Below, in pieces: positions 52,850 to 62,642 of a DNA stretch of 64,000 nucleotides. Source of the DNA: G047528285 sp047528285. Lineage in GTDB: Bacteria > Pseudomonadota > Gammaproteobacteria > Enterobacterales > Enterobacteriaceae. The DNA lies in contig CP180022.1 in NCBI GenBank assembly GCA_047528285.1, positions 434,001-498,000 of the forward strand, in the 5' to 3' direction. The translations under genes and the position numbers were made by a program. Each line of letters begins with the position of its first letter. Within the stretch, counting starts at the first letter, position 1. The notes below the pieces were generated by a model that saw only the letters and a list, made by a program, of their open reading frames with translations, had not been told where the DNA came from and did no database searches.

Positions 52850-53336
52850 ACCCCCCTCCCTGATTTACGTTTTTGATGGCTTGCAATACGTTGATCATTT
52901 CTAGTGCGCTTAGTGCAGCTTCTGCGCCTTTATTGCCGGCTTTGGTGCCTGCGCGTTCAACAGCTTGTTCGATATTTTCGGTTGTTAGTACCCCAAAAGC
53001 CACCGGCAACGAAGTCCGTGTAGCGATTGCGGACAAACCGGAACTACATTCGCCAGCAATAAACTCAAAATGAGCAGTGCCACCACGAATAATCGTACCC
53101 AACGCTACGATAGCATCATATTTTTGGCTATCTGCAAGCACACTGACCACTAAGGAAAGTTCGTAGGCACCCGGAACCCAAACCACGGTAATATTGTTGT
53201 CTTTGACCTGACCAATGCGTTTCAGTGCATCGAGTGCGCCATCAAGCAGGCTGTCATTGATAAAGTGGTTAAAGCGCGTAATAGCGACCCCAATGCGAGC
53301 ATTGGGGGCTGCAACAACACCTTCAATAAGGTTCAT
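52818..53336 (-). CDS. ribH: 6,7-dimethyl-8-ribityllumazine synthase, 3'-extended
   Basis: Condenses the RibB product with the RibD product to lumazine, the penultimate riboflavin step; forms an icosahedral shell in many bacteria. From MNLIEGVVAAP (GAGGAT SD) it has 172 residues against 156 in E. coli (where the gene is also called ribE). Conserved: ITRFNHFINDSLL, VVWVPGAYELSL, ALGTIIRGGTAHFE, AFGVLTTENIEQA and GTKAGNKGAEAA. After the usual end (EMINVLQAIK) it runs on for about 16 unrelated residues into nusB. A TAA in the next frame at the expected place suggests a one-base insertion in a short A-run removed the original stop. The tail would be peripheral, so function is probably kept. Confidence 0.94.
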   Translation of the reverse strand: MNLIEGVVAAPNARIGVAITRFNHFINDSLLDGALDALKRIGQVKDNNITVVWVPGAYELSLVVSVLADSQKYDAIVALGTIIRGGTAHFEFIAGECSSGLSAIATRTSLPVAFGVLTTENIEQAVERAGTKAGNKGAEAALSALEMINVLQAIKNVNQGGGYEANRSSPCS

Positions 53337-53422
53337 AGTTATCCTCAAAAATGACGAATGGTTAAATTTATATTTGAACGCATCGCACTCTAACATAATA
53401 CTTTACCAACTTCGCGAAACAA

Positions 53423-54553
53423 TCATAAACTGTCGCCAGGTTTCAAACACAAACGGATATCAGGCCCCACCTGCCGTACATCAAGCAGCGTAAACTTCAT
53501 CGCAGCACTAAGTCGCTCCAACCCCTGAACCAGGCACAAGGGCCGGGCATCAACTCCAAGCAATTTCGGTGCTTGATACAGTATTAATTCATCAACCAAT
53601 CCTGCACTCAGCAGCGCACCGGCAAGTCCGGCACCCCCTTCTATCCATAGACTATTAATCTTCCGGCATCCCAACTGCATCATAAGCGCCACAAGATTGA
53701 TATGCGAACTGACACCCTCTTTCTTGCACGCCGGCAACACTAGCTGTTCCACTGACGATGGCCAAGTTTGATTATCCGTAATAAAACGAACCAGCCAAGT
53801 CCGTCCTGCGCCCTGAGTAACTCGATGGGTCGGCATTACACAGTTACCACTATCGATAATAATGCGTACCGGTTGATGCAACTGCTCCTCAGGGTAGAGA
53901 GCCTGGATATCCTTTGGCAGGGCATGCCAGCGCACTGTCAGAGCAGGATTGTCAGCCAGGACCGTGGCAGCAGTGGAAAGAATTGCCGTGCTTTCTGCGC
54001 GCCAACGCTGCACATCACACCGTGCCTCGGGGGAGGTAATCCACTGGCTTTCTCCCGATGCCATGGCAGTGCGTCCATCAAGCGATGTAGCAAGCTTAAG
54101 CCTAACCCAGGGAAAGCCGGTTCGCATACGCTTAAAAAAACCCTTATTTGCTGCCTCTGCCTCTAGCAACATCAAGTTATGGCGCACTTCAATACCCGAT
54201 TGCTGGAGCCGCTTGAATCCGGAACCTGCCACTTGAGGGTTTGGATCGGCCATCGCAGCCACTACTCGCACCACACCAGCCTCTATAAGAGCATCAACAC
54301 AAGGTGGCGTGAGACCATGATGGCTGCAGGGTTCTAATGTGACATAGACGGTAGCACCGCGCGAGGCATGCCCTGCCATCCGCAACGCATGCACTTCGGC
54401 GTGCGGATCACCAGCCCGCTGATGGTATCCTTCGCCAAGGATACAGCCATCGCGAACGATAACACATCCCACATTAGGATTAGGATCGGTAGTGAAGCGT
54501 CCTCGCCGCGCAAGTTCAAAAGCGCGCGCGAGAAAAAACTCATCTTGGTCCAT
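53423..54553 (-). CDS. ribD: Bifunctional riboflavin deaminase/reductase RibD
   Basis: Two steps between GTP-derived pyrimidine and 5-amino-6-ribitylaminouracil phosphate. It has 376 residues (E. coli 367). The N-terminal zinc deaminase domain (~1-145) has HAEVHAL and PCSHHGLTPPC. The C-terminal reductase domain (~146-367) has KLATSLDGRTAMASGESQW, WIEGGAGLAGALL and KLLGVDARPL. AAGGAT SD. It lies between nrdR and ribH in the ancestral order, but a strong hairpin separates it from nrdR, which may reduce readthrough. Confidence 0.96.
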   Translation of the reverse strand: MDQDEFFLARAFELARRGRFTTDPNPNVGCVIVRDGCILGEGYHQRAGDPHAEVHALRMAGHASRGATVYVTLEPCSHHGLTPPCVDALIEAGVVRVVAAMADPNPQVAGSGFKRLQQSGIEVRHNLMLLEAEAANKGFFKRMRTGFPWVRLKLATSLDGRTAMASGESQWITSPEARCDVQRWRAESTAILSTAATVLADNPALTVRWHALPKDIQALYPEEQLHQPVRIIIDSGNCVMPTHRVTQGAGRTWLVRFITDNQTWPSSVEQLVLPACKKEGVSSHINLVALMMQLGCRKINSLWIEGGAGLAGALLSAGLVDELILYQAPKLLGVDARPLCLVQGLERLSAAMKFTLLDVRQVGPDIRLCLKPGDSL

Positions 54554-54597
54554 AGGATTATCCTTAAGAAGGATGCTAACTAACTATTTCAATTAAC

Positions 54598-54627
54598 AAA
54601 CATCTGCCATATAAATGGCAGATGTTT
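54598..54627. terminator. Strong hairpin between nrdR and ribD
   Basis: A perfect 13-bp stem (AAACATCTGCCAT/ATGGCAGATGTTT) with an ATAA tetraloop lies in the 180-bp nrdR-ribD gap. The arms supply A and T runs on both sides, so it could terminate in either direction; here only minus-strand transcripts are relevant. Confidence 0.65.
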
Positions 54628-54733
54628 CCAAATAAAATCAAGCATCAGAATCAAAAAACCAAAAGTTTCTTACCATTAATGCGCTTAATTTTTCTTAAAA
54701 AGATTAAATAAAAGTATGATACCCTTAAAAAAA

Positions 54734-55186
54734 TCATTTATCCTGCAATTTAGCAATTTCTTCACCAAACTCGCGAACATCTTCAAAACTTCGGTAAACT
54801 GAGGCAAAACGTATATAGGCAACCTTATCTAATTTTCTTAGCGCATCCATCACAAGATTACCGATAATTTTACTTTGTACTTCGCGCTCACCGGTAGCAC
54901 GAAGTTGAGATTTAATATGATTCATAGCCATTGCAATATCATCGGACTTAACCGGTCTTTTTTCCAGCGCTTTTAAAAAAGCACAGCTCAGCTTTTCTTC
55001 GTTAAAGGGTTCACGTATATCATTACTTTTGATCACACGTGGCAGGATAAGTTCCGCAGTTTCGAATGTCGTAAAACGTTCATTACAGATAAGGCACTGC
55101 CGACGACGACGAACCTGATCTCCTTCTCCTACAAGACGAGAATCAGTCACTTTAGTATCAACTGCAGAACAAAACGGGCAATGCAT
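54734..55186 (-). CDS. nrdR: Transcriptional repressor NrdR
   Basis: Zinc-ribbon/ATP-cone repressor of ribonucleotide reductase operons. It has 150 residues (E. coli 149). The zinc ribbon starts MHCPFC and continues RRRRQCLICNERFTTFE, giving all four cysteines. The ATP-cone follows (VIKSNDIREPFNEEKL ... KLDKVAYIRFASVYRSFEDVREF). AGGAAG SD. Upstream in E. coli are yajI, tsx and yajD between it and secF; here that interval is empty. Retention of a dedicated nucleotide-pool regulator is notable in a decaying genome. Confidence 0.96.
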   Translation of the reverse strand: MHCPFCSAVDTKVTDSRLVGEGDQVRRRRQCLICNERFTTFETAELILPRVIKSNDIREPFNEEKLSCAFLKALEKRPVKSDDIAMAMNHIKSQLRATGEREVQSKIIGNLVMDALRKLDKVAYIRFASVYRSFEDVREFGEEIAKLQDK

Positions 55187-56758
55187 AGCACTTCCTAATT
55201 AGATAATTAAGGGTAAATTAGTTTATCGAGAACCCCGTCGACTACAAAATAAGAATATTTAAGCGAAACCAGTATCCGATTGAATTACTCATATAACTAA
55301 TAAAAGTTAGTATCTATCTTTGCCTATCATCAAAATAAAATGCAAGAAATAGCTTGCAATAAACAAATTTCAATAATTCTTAATTATTTGAATTCTTTCT
55401 TCATTTAAAAATAGCGTTTTAACCCATATAAGCACAAGTTGTTAAATATTCCAATTCGGTTGTTCACTATTCTTAGATAATCCAGAAACAAACTATTCAA
55501 ATTTACCATAAAATATCTTTTTAGCCCATTTCATGTTATCGCAGTGATCGTGATCAAGACTTATTTATATAGATTCAGAATTTTTAAATAGTAAAGTTTA
55601 ATATTATTTACTTTCGACACAATGAAATAGATAAAATATCCATGCAATGGATATTTTATCTAATCTAAGTTACATTGTATAAACAGTTTTTATAAAACGT
55701 TTTATTTCCGTGATCGATGATCTAAATCAAACATATATAAAACTCTCGTGAGCTTTTTTACGCTTGTGATCACATGAGCATTCTCGCTTTAGTTTATATT
55801 TTAGAGTCAAGAAATACAAAAAAGCTACAAAATTATTTATACTACTAATAAATTAGTATAATCTTATACATAATTGATACATGGATCATTTATAAGCTCA
55901 TGTTTAAATCAAAAATTTATGTAGGAAAGAAAAAAGATAAATACCTTGTAGAACAGAATATTTTTAGTTTACTTTCCAGTATCAAACATCTTACTTATAT
56001 AAACTATATGATTTTAAAATCAAATATAATAAATTATAATATTATTAAATGATCTATAAAATATAGCATTATAAATAAATCTAAAAATATTACTTTCCAT
56101 TCCTGAATTCCTTAAAAATTCAATTTTCATTATATGGAACATTGATTCCGCAATCGCAATATTATGCGTCTGAACATTATCGATGAATGTCTAATCACAA
56201 AAAAATAACAGACTTAATAAAAACATAAAAATAGAAACGAAATATATCAAAGATCTCTGATTTAATATATATAATCTTCCCGTAATTGTTTTTTTTGCAA
56301 TATCTATCTATATCCGCCGAAAAAATACAGTCTTGCATGCAATACAAAGCGTATATATTCCGAATTTCCTATCTACTCTCTTTCAGCTCATGTAAGCGAA
56401 ATTCATCTACTTTTCGGTAGGGGCACATCAATGCATATGCCGTTGCACATAATTTTAAAACAGGAAATAAATTTTTTTTGGCTTAACAATATTCAGTCAA
56501 AAAAGTTACAAATCTGGATAATACTAAATACCAACCAAATCTCACTTAAAGTAAGTAGACTACTAATCTCTTAAACTGCGTTGTCTGGTCACCTAACAAC
56601 AGGATTATAATCACACATCTAATTGCTAAGATGGCGCAAAAAATTTTGCACCGCAAAGATTTCATCCTCTTTTTTACCGCCTAGAAAAATAATAGTATTA
56701 AGATAAGCTTACAGCGTTTTTTCCATTTTTGAAACATAGTGCCATTCCACAAAATTTC
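55187..56758. other. Spacer between secF and nrdR
   Basis: About 1.6 kb, stop-rich. The E. coli genes of this interval (yajD, tsx, yajI) are not recognisable. No clear hairpin or gene remnant. Confidence 0.55.
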
Positions 56759-57730
56759 TCATGGCAAGATGGATTGCTGATCTACACCTTCCTTTTCAAT
56801 AATTTTCTGTAGAAGATGCTCACGCTTCATACCGAACTTAAGTGCCAGCGCAGATGCCACATAAATAGAACTAAAAGTGCCAATAAGAACACCGACAAAC
56901 AGTGCAATCGAGAAACCTCGCAACATTGAGCCCCCGAAGATCAATAGTATTAAGGCCATCATCAGGGTGCAAGCCGATGTCATTATCGTCCGACTCAATG
57001 TTTGCGTTAACGATATATTAAATATATCATAGGGGCAGCTGCTGCAAATTTTACGAAAATTTTCACGGATGCGATCTGAAACTACAATACTATCGTTTAG
57101 CGAGTAACCAATCACAGACATTAGCGAAGCAATAATCCGTAGATCAATCTCGATATAAAGCAGCGACAAAACCCCAAGCGTAATTACTACGTCATGTAAC
57201 AGCGCTAATACTGCCCCAGTTGCTAGGCGCCATTCAAATCGAATGCTAACATACATCAGAATACCGATTAAGGATACCAACAACGCCATGCCGACACCTT
57301 GCGCCAAATCACTTCCTACATTTGGGCCAACAAATTCAACTCGCTTTACGGTAGCGTTTTGACCGGTTTCCTTTTTAATCACTTCTAGCACTTTCTTTAC
57401 TTGTTCTTGATTAAGTCCATTTTTCACTGATGGTATATGGACCATTACCTCACGATAGCCTCCAAAATTTTGTATCGTCGGATTAGTGAAACCTACATGC
57501 TTAAATGCGTAACGTATTTGCTCAAGATTAGTGGCATTTTCTAGCTTCAGTTCAATCATCGTACCACCTGTAAAATCCAGTCCCCAGTTAAAGCCTTCAA
57601 TCTTCATAATAGCGATGGAGACGATAAGCAGGATGCTAGAAAAGCTAAACGCCGCATAATCCCAGCGCATAAAGTCATAGACTTTACGGCCATAGTTTAA
57701 TTCTTCGACATTCTTTTTTTTCTGAGCCAC
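56759..57730 (-). CDS. secF: Protein translocase subunit SecF
   Basis: Inner-membrane RND-type subunit that with SecD uses the proton gradient to help pull proteins through SecYEG. It has 323 residues, the E. coli length, with a GTG start and AGGAG SD. Six membrane segments are expected. Conserved: FNWGLDFTGGTMIEL in the first periplasmic region, and in the membrane part SVIGYSLNDSIVVSDRIREN and SRTIMTSACTLM. It follows secD after 155 bp. The N-terminus carries an A8 run (QKKKN), shorter than those that have broken other genes here. No lesion. Confidence 0.96.
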   Translation of the reverse strand: MAQKKKNVEELNYGRKVYDFMRWDYAAFSFSSILLIVSIAIMKIEGFNWGLDFTGGTMIELKLENATNLEQIRYAFKHVGFTNPTIQNFGGYREVMVHIPSVKNGLNQEQVKKVLEVIKKETGQNATVKRVEFVGPNVGSDLAQGVGMALLVSLIGILMYVSIRFEWRLATGAVLALLHDVVITLGVLSLLYIEIDLRIIASLMSVIGYSLNDSIVVSDRIRENFRKICSSCPYDIFNISLTQTLSRTIMTSACTLMMALILLIFGGSMLRGFSIALFVGVLIGTFSSIYVASALALKFGMKREHLLQKIIEKEGVDQQSILP

Positions 57731-57885
57731 AAATCCACTCCTGAATTATTGTTTTAGGCACACTACACTGACTATTTCATGGTCATTCGTCGTCGATTTA
57801 AAATCGACAAATCATAACCAAAATTTTTTCGTGCCTTTTATCTTATAAAAATAACATGGAATATAGAATTATTCGTAATAGTTAT

Positions 57886-59733
57886 TTAAATAGATAATTT
57901 CTTGATACATTTACCGCCGTAAACTAAATTAACAATTGCACGTGTACCAATGATTACCGTAAACATTGAGGTCCCGATGCCAATGGCACTAGTAATAGAA
58001 AAACCCTTGATTGATCCAGTACTCACCATATATAGAAGAATAACAGTAATTAATGTTGTAACATTGGAATCAACAATACTCGAAAAAGCACCACGATAAC
58101 CTTCATGAATAGCCTGCTGCACCGTCCGTCCATTTCGCAGTTCTTCTTTAATACGCTCGTTAATAAGCACATTGGCATCCACTGCTACTGCCAGAGTTAA
58201 TACAATACCGGCAATACCAGGCAAGGTCAGTGTCACACCTGGCAGCAAAGACATGCAACCGATAATAAGAAGGAGGTTTACAATAAGTGCCGCGCTAGCA
58301 ATTAACCCAAACTTGCGATACAACACAAGCATAAATAAAATTGACGCAACCAGCCCTCCCAAGCACGCTTCCAACCCCTGTGTGATATTTTGCATTCCTA
58401 AAGTCGGACCGATAATACGTTCTTCCACAATCTGAAACAGTGAAATCAAGGCCCCTGCTCGAAGCAAAAGCGAAAGTTGTCGCGCCTCATTGGGACTATT
58501 GATACCGGTAATACGAAAAGTGTTACCAAGTCGTGACTGAATGGTGGCAACATTAATAACTTCTTCCTGCTTCACCAAAATAGCCTGGCCCGTTGCATTT
58601 TTTTTTCCACTATCCTTATATTCAACAAATACTGTGGCCATAAGCTTGCCAATGTTATTTTTGCTGAAATTAGAGATAATTTTGCCGCCGGCAACATCCA
58701 GAGAAATATTGACCTGCGGACGGTTATATTCATCGATGTTATAGGTGGAGTCTGTAATATGGTCGCCCGTCAAAATGACTCGTTTGTACAACACTACATT
58801 CATGCCGTCACGGGTAGCTTTTAACTCCGAATCTTCTGGTACATAGCCATTAGCAGTGGCCATTTGATCTACCAAACTATTGACCAAACGGAATTCAAGG
58901 GTTGCAGTTGCCCCAAGAATTTCTTTTGCAATCGCAGTATCCTGAATACCTGGTAGCTCAACCACAATGCGATCAGCGCCCTGACGTCGCACAACAGGCT
59001 CTGCAACACCTAACTGATTGACGCGATTTCGAAGGATGATGATATCCTGCTGCACCGCGTATTCGCGGGCTTCTCGTAGACGAGAATCTGCCAAGTTAGC
59101 GCGCAAAGCATTATCTTCTAGGCTGCTAATGACTAGATCATGATAACGAGGCGTTAGATAAGATTTAGCCTGATCGCAGATATCAGTATCGCGAAAACGA
59201 ATTACGCTACCGTAATTTTCGCTTTTGCGCACTGTTACATAAGGAATACTTTTATCATGCAAATCGCTGCGTAGGATATCTATCATCTGTTCCTGCAATT
59301 TATTCAGAGCAGTCTCAATATCTACTTCCATTAAAAAATGAACTCCGCCACGCAAGTCCAGGCCTAGTTTCATCGGCTTTGCCCCTAGCATGACCATCCA
59401 TGCGGGCGTATCTGGAGATAGGCTAAGTGCTACGACATAATTCTTACTAAGTGCGCTTATTAATATTTCGCGAGCACGTAACTGCACGTCTGGATTTGAA
59501 AAACGAGCAAGAATGGCGCCATTTTCCAAAGAAATCGATTTGCTAGCAATATTTTGTTCTTCTAATATAGTCTGAATTCGGACAACCATCGATTCACTGA
59601 GCTTACCACCTCGCACAACGGTAATTTGTACAGAAGGATCCTCACCATAAAGATTTGGAACCGCATATAGCAACCCGAGAAGCATTATCAGACCCAGCAT
59701 GATATACTTCCATAAAGGATAACGGTTTAACAC
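57886..59733 (-). CDS. secD: Protein translocase subunit SecD
   Basis: Partner of SecF; 615 residues, the E. coli length, with the same GTG start (MLNRYPLWKY) and an AAGGAAG SD. The first membrane helix is followed by a large periplasmic domain with GLDLRGGVHFLMEVD and RVNQLGVAEPVVRRQG, then membrane segments with GIVLTLAVAVDANVLINERIKEEL, the conserved proton-path region. The coding strand contains an A9 tract (T run 58598-58606) within SGKKNATG; the frame is intact in this sequence. It lies directly downstream of yajC. Confidence 0.97.
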   Translation of the reverse strand: MLNRYPLWKYIMLGLIMLLGLLYAVPNLYGEDPSVQITVVRGGKLSESMVVRIQTILEEQNIASKSISLENGAILARFSNPDVQLRAREILISALSKNYVVALSLSPDTPAWMVMLGAKPMKLGLDLRGGVHFLMEVDIETALNKLQEQMIDILRSDLHDKSIPYVTVRKSENYGSVIRFRDTDICDQAKSYLTPRYHDLVISSLEDNALRANLADSRLREAREYAVQQDIIILRNRVNQLGVAEPVVRRQGADRIVVELPGIQDTAIAKEILGATATLEFRLVNSLVDQMATANGYVPEDSELKATRDGMNVVLYKRVILTGDHITDSTYNIDEYNRPQVNISLDVAGGKIISNFSKNNIGKLMATVFVEYKDSGKKNATGQAILVKQEEVINVATIQSRLGNTFRITGINSPNEARQLSLLLRAGALISLFQIVEERIIGPTLGMQNITQGLEACLGGLVASILFMLVLYRKFGLIASAALIVNLLLIIGCMSLLPGVTLTLPGIAGIVLTLAVAVDANVLINERIKEELRNGRTVQQAIHEGYRGAFSSIVDSNVTTLITVILLYMVSTGSIKGFSITSAIGIGTSMFTVIIGTRAIVNLVYGGKCIKKLSI

Positions 59734-59759
59734 AGCGACTTCCTTCAGGAAATTTGGTA

Positions 59760-60092
59760 TTATAGCCCTTTTACCGTACCTTTCGGCAAAATGGCAGATA
59801 CAAAATCACGTTTAATGACAACTTCATTGGTTTCATTAAGCGCAATCGAAATATAGTCGCTATCCGTGACTTTAACTACACGACCAACAAATCCACTAGT
59901 TGTCAAAATCTCATCTCCTTTAGAAATTGAATTCATTAATCCTTTGTGTACCTTGGCGCGCTTTTTCTGCGGACGCAAGATCATAAAATAAAAAATTAGA
60001 CAAAAAATGACTACCATCACCACTAAAGAGTAAGGACTTGTTTGAGATGCATCTCCCGTGGTAGCAATGGCATCTGAAATGAAAAAACTCAT
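59760..60092 (-). CDS. yajC: Preprotein translocase accessory subunit YajC
   Basis: Small single-span membrane protein of the SecDF-YajC complex. It has 110 residues, the E. coli length: a short N-terminus, one membrane helix (SLVVMVVIFCLIFYFMILRP), then KRAKVHKGLMNSISKGDEILTTSGFVGRVV. GAGGGAA SD. It heads the yajC-secD-secF unit. The upstream tgt, 25 bp away in its fossil state, would once have shared the transcript; the promoter now used is unknown. Confidence 0.96.
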   Translation of the reverse strand: MSFFISDAIATTGDASQTSPYSLVVMVVIFCLIFYFMILRPQKKRAKVHKGLMNSISKGDEILTTSGFVGRVVKVTDSDYISIALNETNEVVIKRDFVSAILPKGTVKGL

Positions 60093-60117
60093 TTAAATTC
60101 CCTCATTATTATGTGAT

Positions 60118-61366
60118 TTAACAACTAAAAATAGAAGCTTTATCCTTGCTGCGATAGAATCCCACCTAAAAATGCTTTAATTTATCCTTATCGATCACCC
60201 GTCCTAAAAATACTATCAAATTTCTGTAATAAAACCATAGAATTATGAATGGTACTCAAACATAGATTCTGTATTCCATTACATGGATAAAGATAATACA
60301 AATATACGAAAGGTATGAATGCGATAAGTATAATAACTGCATTTTATATTTATCAGCGCAACATCATCTTTATATCGAATATTAATGATTATTCGCCGCA
60401 CTATCAGTGCTAGAATAGCGGATTATTGTGCATGACAGATCGGTATTGCGCACTCAAATATATCGATACCACAGCGAAACCATCCTTCTACAAAATTCTC
60501 TGGATTACCATATTCTTATCAAAGAACTGACCTTGTTCGCTGAACAGCTGCGGATATAGATATGTACCAAAATACAATGCTTATATCTACTTTCGACTTA
60601 ATTATCGCTACAGATTCCCACAGCGTAGACTTCAAAAACGCTTTCTACTAGTTTTTTACCTATATATTGTATAAATCTTTATAAATATTGCTATGAAAAA
60701 TACCAAATAGTGCCTGGGGATTTTTAAGTACATTAAAAAATTATCGTCTACATACCAACATTTCGATTGACTGTTTGGGATTCTCCTAAAAAAATGATAA
60801 AATTCATAACTACTCTCGACAAGTTTGGCTCTTTATTTTAGGATAATTAATCTTCCATCTCATCCTTTAATAAAGCCAGCTTATAAAGCTCTATATACTA
60901 TCTGCGTTTTTAATAAAAATACTTTCTAGTGCTTTCTGTCAAAGAAAGCCTGGTTTCTATATTAGACATAAAGCATTTAAAATAGGCTGAAGCTGATTTT
61001 TTATAACTTCGCCCCGCTTTTTCAGCGGCGAAGGAATTTTAGCGATAAACATGGCGTCCCGTAGCTAAAACCAGAATTCCACCTCTTTTCCAAGTAAGTT
61101 AGAAACGTATGGTGATAAACAGAAAAACTGAATACCACTGGCTTATGAAGTAAACTATGGACAATAGAGATTAGTTATTGATGATCGTAATAAATCAGAA
61201 ATGATAGTTTATAAAAATACATTCTTTTAAAATGATGTCAGAACTTACTTTCCATGACACCGCGCAGCAATAGCGCTCGCATGAATATAAGGAAATTGTA
61301 CACTAAGCAAGATATTATCTTCCAATGAAATTGATTTAACACAAATACACTGGTATTAAATTTCAT
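60118..61366 (-). pseudogene. tgt: tgt pseudogene (tRNA-guanine transglycosylase)
   Basis: Full-length fossil, about 1.25 kb (E. coli tgt 1.13 kb), ending 25 bp before yajC as in E. coli. Minus-strand fragments in order: start MKFNTSV (MKFELDT), IILKECIF (IILGNTF), ASGIQFFCLS (DSGGFQVFSL), GVEFWF (GVHFRN), QSIEM (RSMEM), ALFGIFHSNIYKDL (ALFGIIQGSVYEDL), GKKLVESVFEVYAVG (VKGLVDIGFDGYAVG), YGNPENFVEGWFRCGIDIFE (GKPEDLVEGVRRGIDMFD), TIHNSMVLLQ (TIHNLRYYQR) and GFYRSKD (DFYQRQG). Numerous frameshifts and stops; the catalytic Asp regions are destroyed. The enzyme inserts preQ1 in tRNA wobble positions. Confidence 0.9.
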
Positions 61367-61399
61367 TTAAAGGTTATATGAAGTTTTATTGAAAATAAA

Positions 61400-62642
61400 A
61401 ATAATTTATTAGTTAATAACATTAATAAATTATTATACTTATACTCACAAGACAACTCTGATACTCTTCACTTTCATTTTGTACCTTTCTTAAATAATAA
61501 ATTTTAATGCGTCAACGATCCCAACGAATATTATTAACATTATCACATCTTAAAACAAAAATATAATAAATAAATGAAATTAATTAAAGCAAGAAAATAC
61601 ATTTCTGCTACATATCCTTACACCAGGATATGAATGTTAATTCACGTGAGAGACAAAAATCTTATTTTTGCACCTTTGCCATTCAGAGTCAGAGCATTTA
61701 TATGGTTTTTGATATAAGCTATTGATTACGCAGCAATACCTAGCGCATCAATATGGAGCAGAAAGTATATACTCGGCATCACAATAGAATAATTATAATA
61801 CCGCGCATATCATCGAACAAATCATTTAAAAAATGACCTCAAATTTTCCTTATTAAATTTTTAAACAGATAAACGGATATCACTAAATATTACAAAAAAT
61901 GATTTAATTTAATAACAAAATAAAACAAACCCTTATTTCACTTAACTTTCATAAATTAATCATGATATAATTTTACATATTATTAAAGTCAGTAAATATT
62001 TATAGGTCATGTCAAGCATTAAATAGTTTTACAGTATACAAGTTCATTAGTAGAATTTTTTGCTCATCATGCATTTTTCTCTACTGCTATAAAGTTCTTT
62101 TGTAATTTCAATAACTTTTACTCGTCAGCAATAATTAGCGTAAACATAAATATATGTCATCGTGTTGTTAATGACAGTTCTTAATAGCCATCAAGCCAAT
62201 CTAACAAGATTGGTACCTTTTTCGCAAACAAATACACAACCTACCCTTCCTCGTTACTATAAGTTTAAAAGTATATATTGCTTGAATTGTAGCTAAAAAT
62301 TATTGATAATAATATATGATTTTTCCCTACATATAACCTTAATATATTACTTGTCTAAAAAACACTCTCATAAAAATATTTGACATGATTACCTAAATTC
62401 ATGTTATTTTGCTCCATCGGCCAAATAAATGTCCTACTTATCACAAGTATCCGACAGATCTAATAAAATATTTAAAATTAAGTCAAATATCAGCCATGTA
62501 TAAAGGAATTCTAAATTTTTCTAATCCTAGGATTGTTCACACACGCTCTAAGCTCTTTTCATTTTTCGAAATGAAATATAATCCAATTGATATGAATTCT
62601 AATACATATCCATTAGATTATCAAATAGAACTATTAACGCAC
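61400..62642 (-). pseudogene. queA: queA pseudogene (S-adenosylmethionine:tRNA ribosyltransferase)
   Basis: Fossil upstream of tgt in the ancestral queA-tgt order. Minus-strand fragments: start region with VR..FYLI near 62642 (MRVTDFSFEL), LFGRWSKIT near 62410-62430 (LFGRKASGGKIE), VMPSIYFLLHIDALGIAA near 61730-61790 ([20 protein letters not shown]), SDSEWQRCKNKI near 61670-61690 (SLESAAQAAKNDL), and IVDALKFII near 61510-61530 (VVDALVTNFHL). Stops and indels throughout. The 3' end is uncertain because the last 30 codons are barely recognisable. QueA makes epoxyqueuosine. Confidence 0.8.
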
